64,000 nt of DNA from Enterococcus hirae ATCC 9790. Its GTDB lineage: Bacteria; Bacillota; Bacilli; Lactobacillales; Enterococcaceae. The translations under genes and the position numbers were made by a program. The DNA is taken from positions 883,501 through 947,500 of the forward strand of contig NC_018081.1 in assembly GCF_000271405.2 (NCBI RefSeq). The letters are read 5' to 3'. The notes below the pieces were generated by a model, which worked only from the letters and a program-made list of their open reading frames with translations, was not told the origin of the DNA and ran no database searches. This document shows positions 9,828 to 19,663 of this stretch, piece by piece; the stretch's first letter is position 1; every line of letters begins with the position of its first letter.

Positions 9828-11275
9828 CTATGTAATTTCTGTTCTTGTTTGTTGATAAAAGAAAATCAAGTTTTGAATTTCTCTTGATTTGGGATATATA
9901 GAAATACCAAATATAGGGATATTGAACTGTCTGTTCAGCATCGTATTGGAAACAATACAATCATAATTTTCCTTATGTAGCATCTGATCTGTAACTACCG
10001 GGGTTTTGCTGGCTACAAAACGATATCGTCCTCCTAGATAAAGCTCAAGCTTTGCAATAATGTAGCTAGCATATTGTTCAGAATTGGTTACAATCAAAGC
10101 CCTAATTTGTTTACTCGTTTCAATCTTTTTTAGCAGATCATGCCAGTAGACAAGTAACAAAGCGACTAATTTTCTGGTAAATTCGTCATTTTTCATATAC
10201 TTTAATAACTCTTTTTGATCCTTGTTAATTAAATAATTCTTTAGTCCTACTTGAATACTTTCGATTTCTGGAAGTATCTGTTTTAAAAACTGATGATGTT
10301 TATCATATAAAATAAAAGAAAGATTTTCCATATAGTCGCCATCATTAATTATTTTATAGCAGATTTCTTGTCGTTCTTCACATTTGATCTGATATTTTAT
10401 TTCCAAATAATCAAGCAATATCCCAACCATCTTTGTTAAATAAGGTTTTTGTTGGTAGTCATCGCTGTTGTTCTGTATATCCAGTAGCGAACAAACAAAC
10501 GGCTGTTCAAAGATGTATTTTATCAGATCCTGATCCTCTTCAAGAGATAACCATAAAGAAGTATTTTGCTTCTCATTTGATTCTAGGCATAAAAGATTAT
10601 TCTGCTCTTTTTCAATAAATTGTTTTTCGTTTTTACTTGGTAAATTTTCATAGCAATATAAAATAAAAGCTGATTATGTTTTCGGTGTTCCAGTTTACGA
10701 ATTATATCTTGAAGTTGATTATTCGTTATGTATTTTAAGTATAATTGACGACTTTTTTGACAAATTTCTTCATTGAAGGCCTCTTCTAAACACACATATT
10801 TTTCTAAAAGTAACTGGATCGTCAACTTTTCAATTAATTGTGTATTTCCCGTTAATCGAATCAATCCTCGAATTCTTAAGTGATATTGCTCTAAGGAAAG
10901 GTTGATGCGCTTCACCATTCGTCTTAAAGTGCTCTCTGAAATAAATAGTTGTTCCGTTACTTCCAAGTAGTTCGTATATTTATTTAACACGATTGCTTCT
11001 AAAAATTGATACTCAATCGATTCATTCATAATAATTCGGTAAATATATTCTTCTGTGACATGAGGAGCAATTTCTGCAAATATCCCATTCTCACGATCAG
11101 TATGTATATTAATTTCTTTTGCATAAGAATCGATATCCATCAAGTCATTTCTCAATGTTTTTGAAGAACACTTTAATTGAGATTCTAAATCTTGAAAGCG
11201 ATAGGTTTCTCCTTCAAAAAGCAATTCCAGTAGAAGTAACTGTCGTTTCATTTTTTTCGATAAAATATTTAACAT
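9828..11275 (-). pseudogene. Mga-family transcriptional regulator, frameshifted
   Basis: Two minus-strand fragments (11275 to 10583 and the frame ending at 9828) join into one protein of about 482 residues, the normal size for Mga/AtxA-type regulators. The N-terminal half has two helix-turn-helix regions (YRFQDLESQLKCSSKTLRND and YLEVTEQLFISESTLRRMVK). The C-terminal half is a PRD/EIIB-like region. The break lies in paired A5 tracts at 10623-10634 (plus strand); one added base gives VKNEKQFIEKEQNN and an unbroken frame through to the second fragment. Mga-type regulators control surface or virulence genes in response to sugar phosphorylation state. The target here is unknown, but a divergent membrane-anchored protein gene lies next to it. 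Confidence 0.75.
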
Positions 11276-11560
11276 TTACTTCCTCCCCTCTTTTTACCAA
11301 CTATAAAAAAGCATTCACTTTTTTCTATTTGAATGTTCCTATTTATATTTTAAAGAAAATTTTTAACGAATTAGAATTTTTTTTTCAAAAAAATAGTAAA
11401 AATGGGTATAAAAAATATGAAAAATAAGCAATCCTATCTACCTATTTTATAAATAGATCATTTATGGCCTTTTTTTGCCCTTAGACCTTTCAAATAATCA
11501 GAATGCTGATCTTGCCAACAGAAAATAGTATCATTCGCCTTCTCATTTTAAAAAATAACT

Positions 11561-11591
11561 AAATAAATTATTTTAGCGAAATAATTTATTT
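11561..11591. promoter_or_regulatory. 13-bp inverted repeat in the Mga intergenic region
   Basis: AAATAAATTATTT (11561-11573) and AAATAATTTATTT (11579-11591) form a perfect inverted repeat around a 5-nt spacer. It lies in the 530-bp AT-rich region between the Mga-type gene and the divergent gene at 11807, where a shared control site would be expected. No other gene is visible in 11276-11806. Confidence 0.45.
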
Positions 11592-11806
11592 GATTGAAAC
11601 ATTCCTTCAGTAAAACAAACTGCTAAAATTAAGTATTTTATGCTTTATTTTTTTTATATTTAAATTTATACTGTTTTTAAAGCAATTAATTAATAACAAA
11701 AATTAATAAAAAAAGGCATATATTATACCATTTTTAATGATTAAAAAACTATTTTTATCATAAATGTACTTTTTTACGTCATAACTGTTAGATGGGAGTG
11801 TCCAAG

Positions 11807-12256
11807 GTGAAGAAAACAATTATTATAGTTAGTAGTTTTTTAGGTTTAATTGCTTTATTTTTTATGATTGAATACTTTGCTTCTCCTGTAAAAGATGTTA
11901 CTTCAAAAGCTGAAATGAAAATGACTACTGGAGCCAAGATGGAATATGTGCCAACAAAAGATGAACTAGTAAAAATTGAAGGAGATCAACTTCAATTACT
12001 GGGCATTTACACAGTAGTTGGTATCCATTTCGACAGACATTCTTATGTGACGTTAGCAAATGCCGAACAAGAAGAAATCAACTTTTCTATTTCAATTATA
12101 GACAAACAAAAACAGACATTTTCAATCCCCGCCATACAATTCTCACCTCAAAATTTACAGCTATCTGATTCTTTTGGCATAGCAAAAAAAGAAGCACGCT
12201 ACTTTGCTTATAAAAAAAATTATCCTGTCGCAAGTGCCACTCATACAACAGACTGA
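11807..12256 (+). CDS. Membrane-anchored extracytoplasmic protein of unknown function
   Basis: About 149 residues: a basic N-terminus, one hydrophobic segment (KTIIIVSSFLGLIALFFMIE) and a soluble outer domain rich in beta-prone residues. No lipobox or LPxTG motif is seen. The GTG at 11807 is chosen because GGGAG lies six nt upstream; the in-frame ATG at 11792 overlaps that ribosome site. It is divergent from the Mga-type regulator and closed by its own terminator, so it is a candidate target of that regulator (inference). Confidence 0.7.
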   Translation: MKKTIIIVSSFLGLIALFFMIEYFASPVKDVTSKAEMKMTTGAKMEYVPTKDELVKIEGDQLQLLGIYTVVGIHFDRHSYVTLANAEQEEINFSISIIDKQKQTFSIPAIQFSPQNLQLSDSFGIAKKEARYFAYKKNYPVASATHTTD

Positions 12257-12300
12257 CCAATCAAATATACCCCTACAAGGTATATTTGATTGGCTTTTAT
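12257..12300 (+). terminator. Terminator of the membrane-anchored protein gene
   Basis: Perfect 15-bp stem CCAATCAAATATACC (12257-12271) / GGTATATTTGATTGG (12279-12293), then CTTTTATC. Confidence 0.9.
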
Positions 12301-12703
12301 CTTTTCAATGGAAAGAACCTCGAATAACTTTTCTGTTTATTTTTTTCTTCTCCCACTCGACCATTGATCTTTTATACTAACTATTTCATTCGAGACGGCT
12401 TGTTTCCTTTGTTTTTCGTCATTTTTCCTAATTTATTTGATTCTTCTTGTGAAAAAATAAACCAATTATTAAATCCGTTATTTTAAAAAGATAAAATAAC
12501 ACTATGTTCAAAAACCGAAAGTTATTTAATCAGATGGATTAATCTATATAAATTGTTGTCTGCCTATTCATTTAATATTTATACAAAAATATTGTATACC
12601 TGCTTTTATCGATAGGTTGGAACTTTTCGTTTTCGTTATCCCCTGTGGAAAACTTTCGGAACAGATTACCTCTCTGATACGTATCTGTGTATAATTAGAT
12701 ACA

Positions 12704-12747
12704 ACGAATCCCGGATCTTTCAATTCTTTAGACTGAAAGATCCGGGA
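12704..12747. repeat. Long inverted repeat, possible weak terminator
   Basis: A 15-bp perfect inverted repeat (ATCCCGGATCTTTCA and its complement) around about 13 nt. It follows the stop of the 46-residue minus-strand gene, so it may end that transcript, but there is no good T-run on that side. The rest of 12300-12760 shows no gene. Confidence 0.5.
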
Positions 12748-12764
12748 TCAAAAATAAACGCTTC

Positions 12765-12905
12765 TTACTTCTTTAATGCTACAACAAATGGAATCATCAT
12801 AGATAACAAAATAACCAATAAACTACATTGCCGATGATCTATATAGATAAGGATCGTTATCATGCTCGTAGTTAGACCGATATTCAATTTTTTTTGATTG
12901 ATCAT
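12765..12905 (-). CDS. 46-residue hydrophobic peptide
   Basis: Short gene with start MINQKKLNIG, a GAGGG ribosome site seven nt upstream, and two hydrophobic stretches (LTTSMITILIYI and CSLLVILLSMMIPFVVAL). It contains an A8 tract that keeps frame. No homologue is recognised. It could be a small membrane protein or chance. Confidence 0.4.
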   Translation of the reverse strand: MINQKKLNIGLTTSMITILIYIDHRQCSLLVILLSMMIPFVVALKK

Positions 12906-12995
12906 AAGCATCCCTCTTCAAGGAAGATTTTCCTCTAGAAGTTCGACCATTTTTTTATCTTTTTGTTATATTTCTCTTAATTTTTTTGAACATCT

Positions 12996-13577
12996 TTAAT
13001 TACTATATTGAGATTCGATTTTACGGCTAGGAATCAGCCAACCAAGTAAAATCACAGCATTCGTTACTAAAACAGCTATTGGTGTAATGACATAGCCTAA
13101 AATAATTCCTAAAATATTTAACCCAATTGACCAGTAGGATTTTCGATAGTTATCTAGTAATTCTTTGATATTCTTTTTATTTTTAGGATCAGACTGAACC
13201 AACTCTCTTGCTAAAATATAGTAAGCAATATTAGCTCCTAAAGTTACTACACCGTATGTGATCTCTGGCGCTAAACTATGACTATACTCGCTGATCCAAG
13301 ACGTGACAAAGGGAAAAAATGATAAAGCAAAGATAAAAAAGCTATTTGCCCACAAAACTCGCCAATTTACTTTATGAACGACTTGAAACATATGATGATG
13401 ATTATTCCAATAGATGACCAATGTAAAAAAGCTGACAATATAGATCATAAAACGATATCCTAAGGCACTTAGCGCTTGCCAAGTGTCAGTGTTTGGCTGG
13501 TGAAGCTCTAAGACCAAGATAGTCATAATGATTGCGATAACTGCATCGGTAAAAGCTTCTAAACGATTTTTTGGCAT
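12996..13577 (-). CDS. TMEM175-family (DUF1211) membrane protein
   Basis: A 193-residue protein of the prokaryotic TMEM175 family, which includes potassium-selective channels. The signature of the first helix is present (RLEAFTDAVIAIIMTILVLEL, about 5-25, the RxxxFxD motif). About six membrane segments are visible, with HHH at the third loop. Length fits the single-repeat bacterial form. It stands alone with its own ribosome site. Channel activity is inferred from the family. Confidence 0.85.
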   Translation of the reverse strand: MPKNRLEAFTDAVIAIIMTILVLELHQPNTDTWQALSALGYRFMIYIVSFFTLVIYWNNHHHMFQVVHKVNWRVLWANSFFIFALSFFPFVTSWISEYSHSLAPEITYGVVTLGANIAYYILARELVQSDPKNKKNIKELLDNYRKSYWSIGLNILGIILGYVITPIAVLVTNAVILLGWLIPSRKIESQYSN

Positions 13578-13793
13578 ATTTTTGCCTCCTTTTCTGACTT
13601 ATTGTAGTAAAGATAGCTAGAAAAAAGCAACTAAATCAGTCTATAGTTGGAGGTAACGCTCACTTTATACTGCTATACTCAATGAAACAAGAGGATTTAA
13701 CTATCCTAGTTCTCTAATAAATAAGCTAAGTTCTAAGTACATTTTTATTAAATTTAACTTATTTTGGGAACTAGAAAGAAATGAGGGGTTTGT

Positions 13794-13985
13794 ATGGGAC
13801 AAAAAAATACTTTTTCAACTATTTTCATGCTAGTAATGGTATTCATTATAGGTAGTTTTGTAATTAGCCTTTTTACTAGTATTTTATGGTTTGCAATTAA
13901 ATTACTCATTCCTATTGCAATCATTATTTGGCTAATTCGTGTAATTTCTGGAACAAATCGTCGACATCATCGAAAATATTACTAA
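13794..13985 (+). CDS. Small two-helix membrane protein
   Basis: A 63-residue protein with two adjacent hydrophobic segments (about 10-29 and 31-48) and a basic His/Arg-rich C-terminus (TNRRHHRKYY). A GAGGGG ribosome site precedes the ATG. It is monocistronic with a terminator directly after. The function is unknown. Confidence 0.65.
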   Translation: MGQKNTFSTIFMLVMVFIIGSFVISLFTSILWFAIKLLIPIAIIIWLIRVISGTNRRHHRKYY

Positions 13986-13991
13986 TATTGA

Positions 13992-14038
13992 AAAAAGCAG
14001 CACACGACAGATTCCCCAGTCTTGTGCTGCTTTTTTCG
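13992..14038. terminator. Bidirectional terminator
   Basis: GCAGCACA...TGTGCTGC stem flanked by A6 on one side and T6 on the other. It serves the small membrane protein gene on the plus strand and could also serve the convergent ZIP transporter gene. Confidence 0.85.
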
Positions 14039-14083
14039 TTATATTTTTATCAGTTGTTCCAAATGATATATCATTTGATGGTA

Positions 14084-14902
14084 TTACCCTAAAGCTACAT
14101 CTAGTACCATCATAATGATAAAACCTAACATCACCCCAAAAACGGCAAAATGTCGTTTACTTGATAATGTTTGTTGGGCTTCGGGAATTAATTCCTCAAC
14201 AACCACATAGATCATCGCACCTGCTGCAAATGCCAGTGCATAAGGTAAAAGGATGGTTACTCGTGTCACTAGCACCGCACCAATCACACCTGCGATCGGT
14301 TCAACAATACCTGAAGCTTGTCCATATATAAATGCCTTTGTTCGACTCAATCCTTCTTGTCTTAAAGGAATCGAAACAGCTGCACCTTCCGGAAAATTCT
14401 GAATTCCAATACCCAATGCAACCGAAATGGCTGCCAAAACGGCCGCTGTTGGATTATCGGCTGTACTGGCAGCCCCAAATGCTACCCCTACAGCCAAACC
14501 TTCAGGGATATTGTGCAAGGTGATCGAAAAAACTAATAAGATTGTTCGTTTTAAATGCGTAGGTAGGCCTTCTTTTTCGTGCTGTGGGCCAAAGTGCATA
14601 TGGGGAAGCGTTTTATCAGCGATATAAAGAAAGACACCACCTAATCCAAAACCAATACTAACGACCAGCCAAGCGATATCGCCATTTTCTTCAGCTTTTG
14701 TAATCGCAGGATCAAGCAATGACCAAAAACTAGCAGCAATCATGACCCCCGAAGCAAAACCAAGCATGAGATTCAATACTTCTTTTTTGATTTCTTTAAA
14801 GAAAAATACCAACCCAGCCCCCAGAGCTGTCATAAAATACGTAAATGCTGTCCCCGCTAATGCTTGTTGCCACGGGGCTAAGCTTAGTAGCCATTCTGTC
14901 AT
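14084..14902 (-). CDS. ZIP-family divalent metal transporter (ZupT/GufA type)
   Basis: A 272-residue membrane protein with eight predicted helices. The metal-binding helices carry the ZIP motifs HNIPEG (about 130-135) and NFPEGAA (about 169-175). A His-rich loop (LPHMHFGPQHE) lies between helices 3 and 4. It imports zinc or iron by family; the exact metal is not settled by the sequence. Confidence 0.9.
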   Translation of the reverse strand: MTEWLLSLAPWQQALAGTAFTYFMTALGAGLVFFFKEIKKEVLNLMLGFASGVMIAASFWSLLDPAITKAEENGDIAWLVVSIGFGLGGVFLYIADKTLPHMHFGPQHEKEGLPTHLKRTILLVFSITLHNIPEGLAVGVAFGAASTADNPTAAVLAAISVALGIGIQNFPEGAAVSIPLRQEGLSRTKAFIYGQASGIVEPIAGVIGAVLVTRVTILLPYALAFAAGAMIYVVVEELIPEAQQTLSSKRHFAVFGVMLGFIIMMVLDVALG

Positions 14903-15069
14903 TTTATTCTCCTTTCGTGCCTTTACTTATTACTCTAGCATATTCAAAAAATCATGACTACTGTTTGTGTGAAAAAGCGAATCAGTTGGGCTTTTATTCT
15001 TAAAGCACTATACTTTAATTAATAAAGTTACGAAATTTTATCATTCATTTGATAAAGGAGTGGGAGAAT

Positions 15070-16800
15070 ATGGCAACAATCAATGCTGGTATCGCAATGG
15101 TCAAAGTAATGGAAAGTTGGGGAATCGAGCATATTTATGGGATTCCTGGTGGTTCGTTTAATTCAATCATGGATGCTCTTTATCATGAAAAAGATCAAAT
15201 AAAATATATCCAAGTACGTCACGAAGAAGTAGGAGCGCTAGCCGCAGCAGCCGATGCGAAACTAACAGGAAAAGTTGGGGCTGTTTTTGGTTCTGCTGGA
15301 CCAGGCGCCACGCATTTGATCAATGGTTTGTATGATGCACAAATGGATCATGTTCCAGTTGTTGCGTTGCTTGGACAAGTTGCAACTACTGCTATGAACT
15401 ATAACTCTTTCCAAGAATTAAATGAAAATCCAATTTTTGCAGATGTTAGTGTCTATAATCGGACAGTTATGACACCTGAAAGTTTACCTCATGTAGTGGA
15501 CGAAGCAATCAAAGCAGCCTATGAAAATAAAGGAGTAGCTATTGTAACCATCCCTGTTGATTTAGGTTTTGCAGACATTGAAGAAGAGAAAATATCTAAC
15601 GCAGCTACTCATAAAACAGGTACTGTCCTTCCTGATGAAAAAGATGTAATTGCTGCTCTTCCTTTTATTGAAAAAGCTAAAAAGCCTGTACTTTACATTG
15701 GACAAGGTACTCGTAATGGCTTTTCACAAATCAAAGATTTTACAGAACACTTTTCCATGCCAGTTGTTGCTTCTGTTTTAGCGAAAGGCATCATTCCAGA
15801 TAACTATAAAAACTTTCTAGGCTTTGCTGGACGTGTGGCCACAAAACCTGCAAATGAAGCATTAGCAGAGGCCGACTTGATTTTATTTATGGGTAGTGAC
15901 TTTCCTTTTGGTCGTGCGTTCTTTAACCCAGAGGCTGAATTTATCCAAGTGGACATCGATGCTTCAAAATTTGGTCGAAGACATGCTACCTCCCATACCA
16001 TTTTAGGGGATGCCAATACCACATTAGCGAGATTAACAAAGCTGGGCAAACCACGTCCTGAAGATCGCTGGTATCTAGCCAACCAAGAAAACAAAGCGAA
16101 TTGGGTAAACTGGTTAAACTCATTCGCTGACCTTGAAGACCAACCGATTCGTCCTGAAGCTGTTTATAAAGAAATCAATCGGATCGCTGAAGAAGATGCG
16201 ATTTTTGTAACAGATGTTGGGAATACGACGATCCATTCCATTCGATTATTAGACATGAACGGCAAACAAAAACACACGACCTCTGGTTGGTTCGCTACAA
16301 TGGGGAATGGTGTTCCAGGTGGCATTGCTGCACAATTAAGTTATCCTAATCGACAAGTCTTTACTTTAAGCGGTGATGGTGGTTTTGCAATGGTGATGCA
16401 AGATATCATTACACAAGTGAAATACCAACTACCGATTATTAATGTGGTTTTATCGAATACATCGTTTGGGTTTATTGAAGCAGAACAAGAAGATACTGAA
16501 CAGAAAAAATTTGGTGTGTTTTTAGAAGAGGCTGACTTCGGAAAAGCGAGTGAAGCACTGGGAGCTGATGGTTTCACGATTACTGAGTATCACCAATTAA
16601 GACCTGCATTTGAGGCCGCTAAAAAATCCCAACGACCAGTAGTAATTGATGTAAAAATCAATAACAAACGTCCTTTACCGGTTGAAGATCTTCATCTTGA
16701 TCCAAGAAAATATACAGAAGAAGAAATCAAACAATTCAAAGAAAAATACGAAGTGCATGATTTACCTGTATTGAATGAATTATATGAAAAAAGGAAATAA
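15070..16800 (+). CDS. spxB: Pyruvate oxidase
   Basis: ThDP- and FAD-dependent enzyme that oxidises pyruvate with phosphate and O2 to acetyl phosphate, CO2 and H2O2. The N-terminal pyrimidine-binding domain has the activating glutamate in RHEEVGAL (about 50-57), followed by the central FAD domain. The C-terminal pyrophosphate domain has the GDG...N motif (SGDGGFAMVMQD to LSNTSFG). The 576-residue length matches lactic acid bacterial pyruvate oxidases. The start at 15070 is set by AAAGGAGTGGGAG upstream; the in-frame ATG at 15049 lies upstream of that site. It is monocistronic. It gives extra ATP under oxygen and makes peroxide. Confidence 0.93.
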   Translation: MATINAGIAMVKVMESWGIEHIYGIPGGSFNSIMDALYHEKDQIKYIQVRHEEVGALAAAADAKLTGKVGAVFGSAGPGATHLINGLYDAQMDHVPVVALLGQVATTAMNYNSFQELNENPIFADVSVYNRTVMTPESLPHVVDEAIKAAYENKGVAIVTIPVDLGFADIEEEKISNAATHKTGTVLPDEKDVIAALPFIEKAKKPVLYIGQGTRNGFSQIKDFTEHFSMPVVASVLAKGIIPDNYKNFLGFAGRVATKPANEALAEADLILFMGSDFPFGRAFFNPEAEFIQVDIDASKFGRRHATSHTILGDANTTLARLTKLGKPRPEDRWYLANQENKANWVNWLNSFADLEDQPIRPEAVYKEINRIAEEDAIFVTDVGNTTIHSIRLLDMNGKQKHTTSGWFATMGNGVPGGIAAQLSYPNRQVFTLSGDGGFAMVMQDIITQVKYQLPIINVVLSNTSFGFIEAEQEDTEQKKFGVFLEEADFGKASEALGADGFTITEYHQLRPAFEAAKKSQRPVVIDVKINNKRPLPVEDLHLDPRKYTEEEIKQFKEKYEVHDLPVLNELYEKRK

Positions 16801-16846
16801 TTGAACCTCTACTCTTTGAGAGATTCAGACATATCAACTATAAAAA

Positions 16847-16885
16847 AAGAAGCAACCAGGAAAATTCAGCCTGATTGCTTCTTTA
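16847..16885. terminator. Terminator between pyruvate oxidase and HdeD-like genes
   Basis: AGAAGCAA-CCAGG / CCTGA-TTGCTTCT stem with an A-run before and a T-run after, between convergent genes, so usable in both directions. Confidence 0.8.
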
Positions 16886-16900
16886 TATACTTTACTTTGT

Positions 16901-17440
16901 TTATCTGAAAGCATATACGATATGGTTGATTCCAAAGAGCATAAAATAAAAACCGACAAGAAAACTTAAAGTCAAAGCGGAGGAAATAGGATTAAACAAT
17001 AGTATACATCCTAATACCACACCCAAAATATTGATGATTACTGTAAACCAATAGTAGCCTGTGCTATAACCTTTCGCTAAATCAGCTGTAAATAAAGCTA
17101 AGATAGAGTCGGCAATAAACCAAATGGCAAAAACAAACGGTAAAGCAACTACTCCTGCACCAATATTGAACAAGAAGAAAATTCCGACTAAAATATCAAT
17201 GATACCAATAACCAACGGCATTTTCCCTTTATATCCTGTCAATTCTTTCATGCGATTTCGTACAAATAATTCAAAAATTCCTTTTAAAAAGGCAAAAATA
17301 GCAAAAACAACGACAATCGCCACTAAATTACCAACAGGATCTTGAAAAGAGATTAATGAAACAAGGACAAATAAAATCCCTAAAATTAATGATCCCCAGT
17401 CTAGTGTTTTTCTTTCATTCATTTTCATTCCAACTTTCAT
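16901..17440 (-). CDS. HdeD-family (DUF308) membrane protein
   Basis: A 179-residue, six-helix membrane protein built from repeated helix pairs with glycine-rich turns, typical of the HdeD/DUF308 family. In enterobacteria HdeD is linked to acid resistance; the role in Firmicutes is not defined. The start is uncertain: ATGs at 17440, 17428 and 17422 are all in frame and none has a strong ribosome site. The gap 17441-17816 holds only a parS site and the ABC-F promoter. Confidence 0.8.
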   Translation of the reverse strand: MKVGMKMNERKTLDWGSLILGILFVLVSLISFQDPVGNLVAIVVVFAIFAFLKGIFELFVRNRMKELTGYKGKMPLVIGIIDILVGIFFLFNIGAGVVALPFVFAIWFIADSILALFTADLAKGYSTGYYWFTVIINILGVVLGCILLFNPISSALTLSFLVGFYFMLFGINHIVYAFR

Positions 17441-17706
17441 TTTAATCTATTATTATACTAACGCTCTCTTTAAATAACGTCAAAACATATGCTGGTGATG
17501 AAAAGCAAAAGTAATTTCTTTTCTGATCAGCTTTTGCTGCTATTATTTTTTAGTAAAAGCTGCTCCACCTTTAACTTTCTGTAAACTCATTACCAACTTA
17601 TTCTTCTACTAAATAATAAACATTTTGTCTTTCTTAACCACTTTCGAATCTCATCATTGCTTCATAGATACAATTTTTTCCATTCTTTCATGAGTTTTTG
17701 TCGTCA

Positions 17707-17722
17707 TGTTCCACGTGAAACA
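17707..17722. promoter_or_regulatory. parS: parS site (perfect consensus)
   Basis: TGTTCCACGTGAAACA fits TGTTnCACGTGAAACA at every defined position. It is intergenic, about 22 kb left of oriC, the distance range in which Firmicute parS sites cluster. ParB is encoded at 51528-52418. Confidence 0.9.
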
Positions 17723-17741
17723 CAAAGAATAATTGATTACC

Positions 17742-17770
17742 TTGAAACTTTCTCTTTTCCCCTATATAAT
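17742..17770 (+). promoter_or_regulatory. SigA-type promoter of the ABC-F gene
   Basis: TTGAAA (17742-17747), 17-nt spacer, TATAAT (17765-17770), 47 nt before the start codon. Confidence 0.85.
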
Positions 17771-17816
17771 TCTAGGAGGCTCGTTAAATATTATAAAGAT
17801 AAAGTGAGGAAAAAAA

Positions 17817-19439
17817 TTGATTACTGTAAATGATGTAAGTTTGCACTTTTCAGACCGCAAACTATTTGATGATGTTAATATTAAATTTACTCCAGGAAAT
17901 TGCTATGGCTTAATAGGTGCAAATGGTGCAGGTAAATCAACGTTCCTTAAAGTATTATCAGGAGACTTACAACCTTCTACAGGGACTGTTTCCATGGGAC
18001 CAGATGAGCGAATGGCTGTATTGAAACAAAACCATTATGACTATGAAGAATATACAGTTTTAGAAACAGTTATTATGGGACATAAGCGTTTATACGAAGT
18101 TATGAAAGAAAAAGACGCTATCTATATGAAAGAAGATTTCACTGATGAAGATGGTATCCGAGCAGCTGAATTAGAAGGTGAGTTTGCTGAATTAAATGGT
18201 TGGGAAGCTGAACCTGAAGCTGCTGTTTTACTACAAGGACTGAATATTCCAGAAGAATTGCACCATCAATTGATGAGTGAACTTACTGGTGGTCAAAAAG
18301 TCAAAGTACTTTTAGCTCAAACATTGTTTGGTAAACCGGATGTGTTACTCCTTGATGAGCCTACGAATGGATTAGATATCCAATCCATCAACTGGTTAGA
18401 AGAATTTTTAATTGAATTTGAAAATACGGTTATCGTTGTTTCTCATGACCGTCATTTCTTAAATAAAGTATGTACCCATATGGCAGATTTAGATTTTGGA
18501 AAAATCAAATTATACGTTGGTAACTATGATTTTTGGTTAGAATCAAGTCAACTTGCTGCAAAATTACAAGCAAATGCCAATGCCAAAAAAGAGGAACAAA
18601 TCAAAGAACTACAAGAATTTATTGCTCGTTTTAGTGCGAATGCTTCAAAATCTAAACAGGCAACTTCTCGTAAGAAAATGTTAGAAAAAATCACTCTTGA
18701 TGATATTCAACCTTCTTCACGTCGTTATCCATTCGTTGGATTTAAACCAGAACGTGAAATTGGTAATGATCTCTTACAGGTCGAAAATGTGAGTGTAATG
18801 ATCGACGGTAAGAAAATATTAAATGATATATCATTTAATTTAAGCAAAGAAGATAAAGTTGCGTTCGTTGCTGAAAATGATATTACAACTACAACTTTGT
18901 TTAAAGTAATCATGGGTGAAATCACTCCTGATACTGGAACCGTAAGATGGGGCGTAACAACGAGCAATTCTTATCTACCAAAAGATACTACGAAAGAATT
19001 TGACAATGAATTGACGATCTTAGATTGGTTACGTCAGTATGCAAGTAAAGAAGAAGACGATAATACATTCTTACGAAGCTTTTTAGGACGCATGCTATTT
19101 TCTGGGGAAGAAGTATTAAAACCTGTCAATGTCCTTTCTGGTGGTGAAAAAGTGCGTTGCATGCTTTCTAAAATGATGCTTTCTAAAGCAAATGTCCTAG
19201 TTTTAGATGATCCTACAAACCATTTAGACCTAGAATCGATTACAGCACTAAACGATGGCTTGATGGCCTTTACTGGTTCTATCCTTTTTGCTTCACATGA
19301 CCATCAATTTATCCAAACATTGGCTAATCGTATCATTGCTGTTTCTGATAAAGGTGTTATCGATCGAGCAGATACAACCTATGATGAATTTTTAGAAAAT
19401 AAAGATATCCAAAAACAATTAGAAGATCTCTGGAAGTAA
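17817..19439 (+). CDS. ABC-F ATPase (YbiT/YkpA-type)
   Basis: A 540-residue protein with two ABC domains joined by a charged helical linker and no membrane segment, as in ribosome-associated ABC-F factors. Domain 1 has Walker A GANGAGKS (34-41), signature LTGGQ and Walker B VLLLDEPTN. Domain 2 has signature LSGGEK and Walker B VLVLDDPTN, but its Walker A position reads AENDITTTT, lacking the Gly and Lys that hold phosphate. Start is TTG at 17817 with GAGG seven nt upstream. As I recall, a degenerate second P-loop also occurs in some YkpA-like relatives. It is a translation-factor type rather than a clear resistance determinant. Confidence 0.88.
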   Translation: MITVNDVSLHFSDRKLFDDVNIKFTPGNCYGLIGANGAGKSTFLKVLSGDLQPSTGTVSMGPDERMAVLKQNHYDYEEYTVLETVIMGHKRLYEVMKEKDAIYMKEDFTDEDGIRAAELEGEFAELNGWEAEPEAAVLLQGLNIPEELHHQLMSELTGGQKVKVLLAQTLFGKPDVLLLDEPTNGLDIQSINWLEEFLIEFENTVIVVSHDRHFLNKVCTHMADLDFGKIKLYVGNYDFWLESSQLAAKLQANANAKKEEQIKELQEFIARFSANASKSKQATSRKKMLEKITLDDIQPSSRRYPFVGFKPEREIGNDLLQVENVSVMIDGKKILNDISFNLSKEDKVAFVAENDITTTTLFKVIMGEITPDTGTVRWGVTTSNSYLPKDTTKEFDNELTILDWLRQYASKEEDDNTFLRSFLGRMLFSGEEVLKPVNVLSGGEKVRCMLSKMMLSKANVLVLDDPTNHLDLESITALNDGLMAFTGSILFASHDHQFIQTLANRIIAVSDKGVIDRADTTYDEFLENKDIQKQLEDLWK

Positions 19440-19476
19440 AGCAACAATCATGTAGACTTAAGAAAATAGCCTATCA

Positions 19477-19516
19477 GGGACATCTCATCAGACGGTGAGA
19501 TGTCCCTTTCTTTTAT
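19477..19516 (+). terminator. ABC-F gene terminator
   Basis: Perfect 11-bp stem GGGACATCTCA (19477-19487) / TGAGATGTCCC (19496-19506), followed by TTTCTTTT. Confidence 0.92.
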
Positions 19517-19663
19517 CATAAGCACTGTTTTTCACAACTAGCTAGAGGTACCTGAGTTCCATTTACTGTCTATAATCTATAGTATGAAGGAGACCATTAT
19601 TTTTTCTCTTATTTTCTTTATTAACCGCTTTATTTTTTCTAACTGATAAGCTATAATTGGTAA

